DNA of 64,000 bases from Rhodopseudomonas_A palustris_F (GTDB lineage Bacteria > Pseudomonadota > Alphaproteobacteria > Rhizobiales > Xanthobacteraceae): NCBI RefSeq assembly GCF_000013745.1, contig NC_007925.1, positions 1,426,001-1,490,000 on the forward strand. Direction: 5' to 3'. This document shows, in pieces, positions 59,259-64,000 of the stretch. The translations under genes were made by a program, and so were the position numbers. The notes below the pieces were generated by a model. The model was not told the origin of the DNA. It did no database searches and saw only the letters and a program-made list of their open reading frames with translations. How positions within the stretch are numbered: position 1 is the first letter of the stretch; every line of letters starts with the position of its first letter.

Positions 59259-60809
59259 GTGGGTCAGGTTTTCGACCTCGCGATCATTGGCGGCGGCATC
59301 AACGGCTGCGGCATCGCGCGCGATGCGGCCGGACGCGGCAACTCGGTGTTTCTGTGCGAGATGAACGATCTGGCCAGCGGCACCTCGTCGTGGTCGACCA
59401 AGCTGATCCACGGCGGGCTGCGCTATCTGGAGTATTTTGAATTCCGCCTGGTGCGCGAGGCGCTGATCGAGCGCGAGGTGCTGTGGCAGATCGCGCCGCA
59501 CATCATCCGCCCGCTGCGCTTCGTGTTGCCGCATCACGCCGGCTTGCGCCCGGCGTGGCGGCTGCGGCTCGGGCTGTTGCTGTACGACTATATCGGCGGC
59601 CGCAAGCTGTTGCCGCCGACCTCTTCGCTCGATCTGTCGCGCGAAAAGGTCGGTGAGCCGCTGATCCCCGGCCGCTTCAAGCGCGGTTTTGAATATTCCG
59701 ACTGCTTCGTCGATGATGCCCGGCTGGTGCTGCTGACCGCGCGCGATGCCGCCGATCGCGGCGCCGAGATCCGCACCCGCAGCCGCGCGGTGTCGATCCG
59801 CCAGGCCGACGGCCTCTGGCAGGTCACGGTGGAGGACACGCTGAGCGGTGCGCGCCGCAGCATCAGCGCGCGCGCGCTGGTCAACGCCGCCGGCCCCTGG
59901 GTCGAGAGCGTGCTGGCCGAGGGCTCCGGCGTCGCGCCCAACAGCAAGGTGCGGCTGGTGCAGGGCTCGCACATCGTGGTGCCGAAACTGTACGACCACG
60001 ACCGCGCCTACATCTTCCAGAACGCCGACGGCCGCATCGTGTTCGCGATCCCCTATCAGGACGACTTCACGCTGATCGGCACCACCGACCGCGACTACGA
60101 GGGCGATCCCGCCAAGGTGAAAGCCTCGGCCGAGGAGATCGGCTATCTGTGCGACTCCGTCGGCGCCTATCTGAAAAAGCCGGTGAGCCCGTCGGACGTG
60201 ATGTGGACGTTCTCCGGGGTGCGGCCGCTCTATGACGACGGCGCCAGCGACGCCAAGGCCGCGACCCGCGAATACGTCTTCGAGCTCGACGTGCCGAAAG
60301 GCGGCGCGCCGCTGTTGACGATCTTCGGCGGCAAGATCACCACCTATCGCAGGCTCGCCGAAGAGGCATTGGAGAAGCTGGCGCCGTATCTGCACGGCGA
60401 CAAGGCGCGCGAGGGCTGGACCGCCAAAGCGCCATTGCCGGGCGGCGATTTCGACGTGTTCGGCCTTGGCCAACTGATCGGCGAACTGCGCCGCAGCTAT
60501 CCGTTTCTGTCCGAGGCGCACGCCGCACGGCTGGCCGGCGCCTACGGCACCCGCGCGCCGCTGTTGCTCGGTACCGCGACCTCGATGGCCGATCTCGGCC
60601 AATCGTTCGGCGCTACGCTGACCGAGCGCGAGGTGCGCTATCTGATGGCCAACGAATGGGCGGTGACCGCCGAGGACGTCGTCTGGCGCCGCTCCAAGCT
60701 CGGCCTGCGGCTGTCGGTGGCCGAGATCGCCGCGATCGACGGCTGGATGATCGCGCAGCGCGCGGCGCCGACCGATGGCGCGTTGCGTAAGGCGGGAGGG
60801 CTGCCGTGA
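59259..60809 (+). CDS. glpD: Glycerol-3-phosphate dehydrogenase
   Basis: A 516-residue FAD enzyme that oxidises glycerol-3-phosphate to dihydroxyacetone phosphate and passes electrons to quinone. The Rossmann motif GGGINGCGIARDAAGRG lies at the N-terminus. DLASGTSSWSTKLIHGGLRYL follows in two parts, then TTDRDYEGDP and KITTYRRLAEEAL. GTG 59259 is chosen for the GGGGGAAG 6 bases upstream; starts at 59214 lack a site. The stop overlaps glpS (GTGA). Confidence 0.93.
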   Translation: MGQVFDLAIIGGGINGCGIARDAAGRGNSVFLCEMNDLASGTSSWSTKLIHGGLRYLEYFEFRLVREALIEREVLWQIAPHIIRPLRFVLPHHAGLRPAWRLRLGLLLYDYIGGRKLLPPTSSLDLSREKVGEPLIPGRFKRGFEYSDCFVDDARLVLLTARDAADRGAEIRTRSRAVSIRQADGLWQVTVEDTLSGARRSISARALVNAAGPWVESVLAEGSGVAPNSKVRLVQGSHIVVPKLYDHDRAYIFQNADGRIVFAIPYQDDFTLIGTTDRDYEGDPAKVKASAEEIGYLCDSVGAYLKKPVSPSDVMWTFSGVRPLYDDGASDAKAATREYVFELDVPKGGAPLLTIFGGKITTYRRLAEEALEKLAPYLHGDKAREGWTAKAPLPGGDFDVFGLGQLIGELRRSYPFLSEAHAARLAGAYGTRAPLLLGTATSMADLGQSFGATLTEREVRYLMANEWAVTAEDVVWRRSKLGLRLSVAEIAAIDGWMIAQRAAPTDGALRKAGGLP

Positions 60810-61885
60810 GCGTGTCGCTGCAAAACGTCAGCCGCAGCATCGACGGCGTGCCGGCGATCCGCGACGTCTCGCTGACGCTGCAGCGCGGCACGCTCACCGT
60901 GCTGCTCGGGCCGACGCTGTCCGGCAAGACCTCGATCATGCGGCTGCTCGCGGGGCTCGACAAGCCGAGCCACGGCAAGGTTCTGGTCGACGGAAAAGAC
61001 GTCACCGGCGTCGACGTCCGCAAGCGCTCGGTGGCGATGGTGTATCAGCAGTTCATCAACTACCCCTCGCTCAGCGTTTACGAGAACATCGCTTCGCCCT
61101 TGCGGGTGCAGCGCCAGCCGCGCGCCGAGATCGAGCGCAAGGTGCAGGAGGCGGCGAAGTTGTTGAAGCTCGAGCCGTATCTGAAGCGCACGCCGATGCA
61201 ACTGTCCGGCGGACAGCAGCAGCGCACCGCGATCGCGCGCGCGCTGGTCAAGGGCGCCGACCTGGTGCTGCTCGACGAGCCGCTGGCTAATCTCGACTAC
61301 AAGCTGCGCGAGGAACTGCGCGTCGACCTGCCGCGCATTTTTGAGGCGTCGGGCGCGATCTTCGTCTACGCCACCACCGAGCCGTCGGAGGCGCTGCTGC
61401 TCGGCGGCAACACCATCTGCATGTGGGAGGGCCTGGCGCTGCAGAACGGCGTCACCGCGCAGGTCTATCGCCGCCCCGAGAGCTTGCGCGTCGCGCAGGT
61501 GTTCTCCGATCCGCCGCTCAATCTGGTGAACGTCGAGAAGAAGAACGGCGCGGTCGACTATGCCGGCGGCGGCTCTGGCCCCGCGACCGGAGTGTTCGCT
61601 TCCCTCGGAGATGGCGCCTACCGGGTCGGTTTCCGCGCCCATCAGCTCGAGGTCGCCAGCGGCCACGCCGACCGCCACGCCTTCGCCACCACGGTGTCGG
61701 TGACCGAGATCACCGGCTCGGAGAGCTTCGTGCATCTGAAGCGCGGCGACACCAACTGGGTCGCGGTGCTGCAGGGCGTGCACGAATTCCTGCCCGGGCA
61801 GCCGCTGGAAGCGGTGCTCGATCCCGCCAATCTGTTCGTGTTCGACGCCGCCGACCGCCTGGTCGCGGCACCTTCGACGATGTGA
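60806..61885 (+). CDS. glpS: Glycerol ABC importer ATPase GlpS
   Basis: A 359-residue ATPase of the MalK-like type. Walker A is GPTLSGKTS, Q loop YQQFINYPSL, signature LSGGQQQRTAIARAL, and Walker B VLLDEP. The H-loop position reads YATTEPSEA instead of the usual YVTHDQxEA, so the switch histidine is missing. The C-terminal part is a TOBE-like regulatory domain. GTG start overlaps glpD by 4 bases. Order glpR-D-S-T-P-Q matches the rhizobial glycerol transport operon. Confidence 0.9.
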   Translation: MSVSLQNVSRSIDGVPAIRDVSLTLQRGTLTVLLGPTLSGKTSIMRLLAGLDKPSHGKVLVDGKDVTGVDVRKRSVAMVYQQFINYPSLSVYENIASPLRVQRQPRAEIERKVQEAAKLLKLEPYLKRTPMQLSGGQQQRTAIARALVKGADLVLLDEPLANLDYKLREELRVDLPRIFEASGAIFVYATTEPSEALLLGGNTICMWEGLALQNGVTAQVYRRPESLRVAQVFSDPPLNLVNVEKKNGAVDYAGGGSGPATGVFASLGDGAYRVGFRAHQLEVASGHADRHAFATTVSVTEITGSESFVHLKRGDTNWVAVLQGVHEFLPGQPLEAVLDPANLFVFDAADRLVAAPSTM

Positions 61886-61894
61886 GGCGCAACG

Positions 61895-62998
61895 ATGGCT
61901 CGCATTGACCTCGTCGATCTCGCGCACACTTATCTCGTCGGCCCGGACCTGCCGCCGGAGGCTTACGCGCTGAAGCCGGTGTCGATGACCTGGCGGCAGG
62001 GCGGCGCCTACGCGCTGCTCGGGCCATCGGGCTGCGGCAAGACCACGCTGCTCAATCTGATCTCCGGCATCGTCACGCCGTCGCACGGCCAGATCCTGTT
62101 CGACGGCACCGACGTCACCCGGCTCTCGACCCGCGAGCGCAACATCGCCCAGGTGTTCCAGTTTCCGGTGATCTACGACACCATGACGGTGGGGCAGAAT
62201 CTGGCGTTTCCGCTGAAGAACCGCGGCGTGGCGAAAGCCGACATCGACAAGCGCGTCGCCGAGATCGCCGAACTGCTCGATCTTACCCCGCATCTCAAGC
62301 GCAAGGCGACGCGACTCACCGCCGACGCCAAGCAGAAGATTTCGCTGGGCCGCGGCCTGGTGCGCTCAGACGTCTCGGCGATCCTGTTCGACGAGCCGCT
62401 CACCGTGATCGATCCGCATCTGAAATGGGAGCTGCGCTCCAAGTTGAAGGCGCTGCACCGCGCGCTGGATCTCACCATGATCTACGTCACCCACGACCAG
62501 ACCGAAGCTTTGACCTTTGCCGACACCGTGGTGGTGATGCATGACGGACGCGTGGTGCAGAGCGGCACGCCGGAGGAATTGTTCGAAAAGCCGGCGCACA
62601 CCTTCGTCGGCTATTTCATCGGCTCGCCCGGCATGAACGTGGTGCCGGCGCAAGTGCGCGGCCGCGAGGCCAAGATCGGCGGCCACGTCATCCCGCTCGG
62701 CCGCGCTTACGATCATCTGCCGCAAGGCGCCAAGATCGAGATCGGCGTGCGGCCGGAATTCGTCCATGTCGCGCCGCTGGCGCCGGGCTTGCTTGCAGCC
62801 ACGATCGAGCGGATCGACGATCTCGGAAGGGTGCGGTTTGCAAGGGTGCGGGTCGGCGACGTGAAGTTCGCGGCGCGGCTGCCGCCCGGACTTTCGGAGC
62901 CAGGCTCGGAAGTCGGGCTGGTGTTCGAGCCGGCGCGGATCCTGGTCTATGCCGATAGCCGCCTGGTCGAAGGCCAGGCGTTGGAGAAGGTGGCCTGA
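61895..62998 (+). CDS. glpT: Glycerol ABC importer ATPase GlpT
   Basis: A 367-residue partner ATPase. Walker A is GPSGCGKTT, Q loop FQFPVIYDTMTV, Walker B AILFDEP, and the H-loop is intact (YVTHDQTEALTFAD). The signature position reads LTADAKQKISLGRG rather than LSGGQ, so it is degenerate. The C-terminal TOBE domain starts near residue 245. The defects are complementary to those of GlpS. Ends one base into glpP. Not to be confused with the E. coli GlpT antiporter. Confidence 0.9.
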   Translation: MARIDLVDLAHTYLVGPDLPPEAYALKPVSMTWRQGGAYALLGPSGCGKTTLLNLISGIVTPSHGQILFDGTDVTRLSTRERNIAQVFQFPVIYDTMTVGQNLAFPLKNRGVAKADIDKRVAEIAELLDLTPHLKRKATRLTADAKQKISLGRGLVRSDVSAILFDEPLTVIDPHLKWELRSKLKALHRALDLTMIYVTHDQTEALTFADTVVVMHDGRVVQSGTPEELFEKPAHTFVGYFIGSPGMNVVPAQVRGREAKIGGHVIPLGRAYDHLPQGAKIEIGVRPEFVHVAPLAPGLLAATIERIDDLGRVRFARVRVGDVKFAARLPPGLSEPGSEVGLVFEPARILVYADSRLVEGQALEKVA

Positions 62999-63900
62999 TG
63001 GACAAGACCGTCAACCAGAAAGCCTGGTTCCTGGTGCTGCCGGTGTTCGCCATCGTGGCGTTCTCGGCGATCCTGCCGCTGATGACGGTGGTGAACTATT
63101 CGGTGCAGGACACTTTCGGCAACAACCAGTTCTTCTGGAACGGGGTCGGCTGGTTCAAGGAATTGCTCGACCCTAACAGCGACCTCGGCGAGCGGTTCTT
63201 CGCCTCGCTGGCGCGCAACCTGGCGTTCTCGGCGATCATCCTCGCCATCGAAGTGCCGCTCGGCATCGTGGTGGCGCTGGCGATGCCGCGCCATGGCTGG
63301 ACGGTGGCGCTGTGCCTGGTGATCATGGCGCTGCCGCTGTTGATCCCGTGGAATGTGGTCGGCACCATCTGGCAGATCTTCGGCCGGCCCGACATCGGCC
63401 TGTTGGGCTATTCGCTGAACGGGCTCGGCATCGATTACAACTACGTCTCCAACGCGTTCGACGCCTGGGCCACCGTGGTGGTGATGGACGTCTGGCACTG
63501 GACCAGCCTGGTGGCGCTGTTGTGCTACGCCGGGCTGAAATCGATCCCCGACGCCTATTATCAGGCGGCGCAGATCGACGGCGCCTCGCGCTGGGCGGTG
63601 TTCACCGCGATCCAGCTGCCGAAGATGCACCGCGTGCTGTTGATCGCGGTGCTGCTGCGCTTCATGGACAGTTTCATGATCTACACCGAACCCTTCGTGG
63701 TGACCGGCGGCGGGCCGGGCAACTCGACCACCTTCGTGTCGATCGAGCTGGTCAAGATCGCGCTCGGCCAGTTCGACCTCGGCAAGGCCGCGGCGCTGTC
63801 GATCGTCTACAACCTGATCATCATCATCGTCTGCTGGGTGTTCTACACGGTGATGACCAATGTGGGCTCCGGCCGCGACACCAACCCGGAGGGCGCATGA
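62998..63900 (+). CDS. glpP: Glycerol ABC importer permease GlpP
   Basis: A 300-residue permease with six membrane helices, starting MDKTVNQKAWFLVLPVFAIV. The EAA loop, YYQAAQIDGASRWAVFTAIQLP, is shown here in parts YYQAAQIDGAS and FTAIQLPKM, and contacts the ATPases. TGATG overlap with glpT. Confidence 0.9.
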   Translation: MDKTVNQKAWFLVLPVFAIVAFSAILPLMTVVNYSVQDTFGNNQFFWNGVGWFKELLDPNSDLGERFFASLARNLAFSAIILAIEVPLGIVVALAMPRHGWTVALCLVIMALPLLIPWNVVGTIWQIFGRPDIGLLGYSLNGLGIDYNYVSNAFDAWATVVVMDVWHWTSLVALLCYAGLKSIPDAYYQAAQIDGASRWAVFTAIQLPKMHRVLLIAVLLRFMDSFMIYTEPFVVTGGGPGNSTTFVSIELVKIALGQFDLGKAAALSIVYNLIIIIVCWVFYTVMTNVGSGRDTNPEGA

Positions 63901-64000
63901 TGCATAGCGAGCGCGCGATGCATTCGATCCCCGGCCGCCGGCTGATCCTGGCGCTGTATCTGATCTTCCTGCTGCTGCCGATCTATTGGCTGGTCAATAT
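63897..64000 (+). CDS. glpQ: Glycerol ABC importer permease GlpQ (partial, N-terminus)
   Basis: ATG 63897 (or the in-frame ATG 63900) overlaps the glpP stop by 4 bases. About 34 codons are visible, containing GRRLILALYLIFLLLPIYWL, a first membrane helix as in MalG-type permeases. The gene is cut by the right edge. Named from operon order; the rest is outside the window. Confidence 0.75.
   Translation, partial: MMHSERAMHSIPGRRLILALYLIFLLLPIYWLVN

Overview
The window is from an anoxygenic phototrophic alphaproteobacterium, most likely Rhodopseudomonas (R. palustris group). The reasons are a bchFNBHLM-lhaA-puh-acsF-puhE-hemA photosynthesis block joined directly to a form IC RuBisCO operon (cbbR/cbbLSX), an alphaproteobacterial rrn operon with a helix-9 insertion in 23S, high GC, and palindromic intergenic repeats typical of Bradyrhizobium/Rhodopseudomonas. 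The genus is inferred from gene content and order; no database search was possible.

Layout. 1-264 (minus): the N-terminal part of a probable AerR/PpaA-type cobalamin-binding photosynthesis regulator, running off the left edge. 399-16362 (plus): one tightly packed superoperon, mostly with 4-base ATGA overlaps. It encodes bacteriochlorophyll synthesis (bchF, N, B, H, L, M, acsF), LH1/RC assembly (lhaA, puhB, puhC, puhE), the reaction-centre H subunit (puhA), an uncharacterised 99-residue protein, and 5-aminolevulinate synthase (hemA). A strong bidirectional terminator separates hemA from cbbR. cbbR (minus) diverges from cbbL-cbbS-cbbX (plus). 20.4-29.7 kb holds metabolic and envelope genes: an alpha/beta hydrolase, an O-acetylhomoserine sulfhydrylase-like enzyme, oligopeptidase B, LemA with two TPM-domain proteins, a membrane-anchored coiled-coil protein and a class III CoA-transferase.

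30.1-36.3 kb is a complete rRNA operon: promoter, boxA-like leader, 16S, tRNA-Ile(GAT), tRNA-Ala(TGC), 23S with an intervening sequence, 5S and terminator. 36.5-49.2 kb is mixed: a secreted protein, an O-antigen-ligase-like protein, a GT4 glycosyltransferase, VapBC, Ogt, GST, an FAH-family enzyme, a DUF3775 protein, an acyl-CoA ligase, SlyX, a gamma-glutamyltransferase-like enzyme, CsbD and a cupin. Most of the palindromic repeats lie here. 49.6-58.0 kb has a large hybrid histidine kinase (TM-PAS-HisKA-HATPase-REC-HPt), then an RND efflux operon (MFP, RND pump, TetR regulator) and a flavin reductase. 58.3-64.0 kb is a glycerol locus: DeoR-type glpR, glpD, and a glycerol ABC importer (two ATPases, two permeases; the second permease is cut by the window edge).

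How it fits together. The left third couples tetrapyrrole supply (HemA), the bacteriochlorophyll branch (BchH to BchM, AcsF, BchF, dark-operative reductase BchLNB), pigment-protein assembly (LhaA, PuhA/B/C/E) and CO2 fixation (CbbLSX). No CRISPR array, prophage, insertion sequence or plasmid origin was seen. The less expected signals are the complementary degenerate motifs of the two glycerol ATPases, a perfect 8-bp palindrome around the promoter of the RND operon, possible PpsR-type sites between the AerR-like gene and bchF, and several repeat families that are absent from the photosynthesis cluster.
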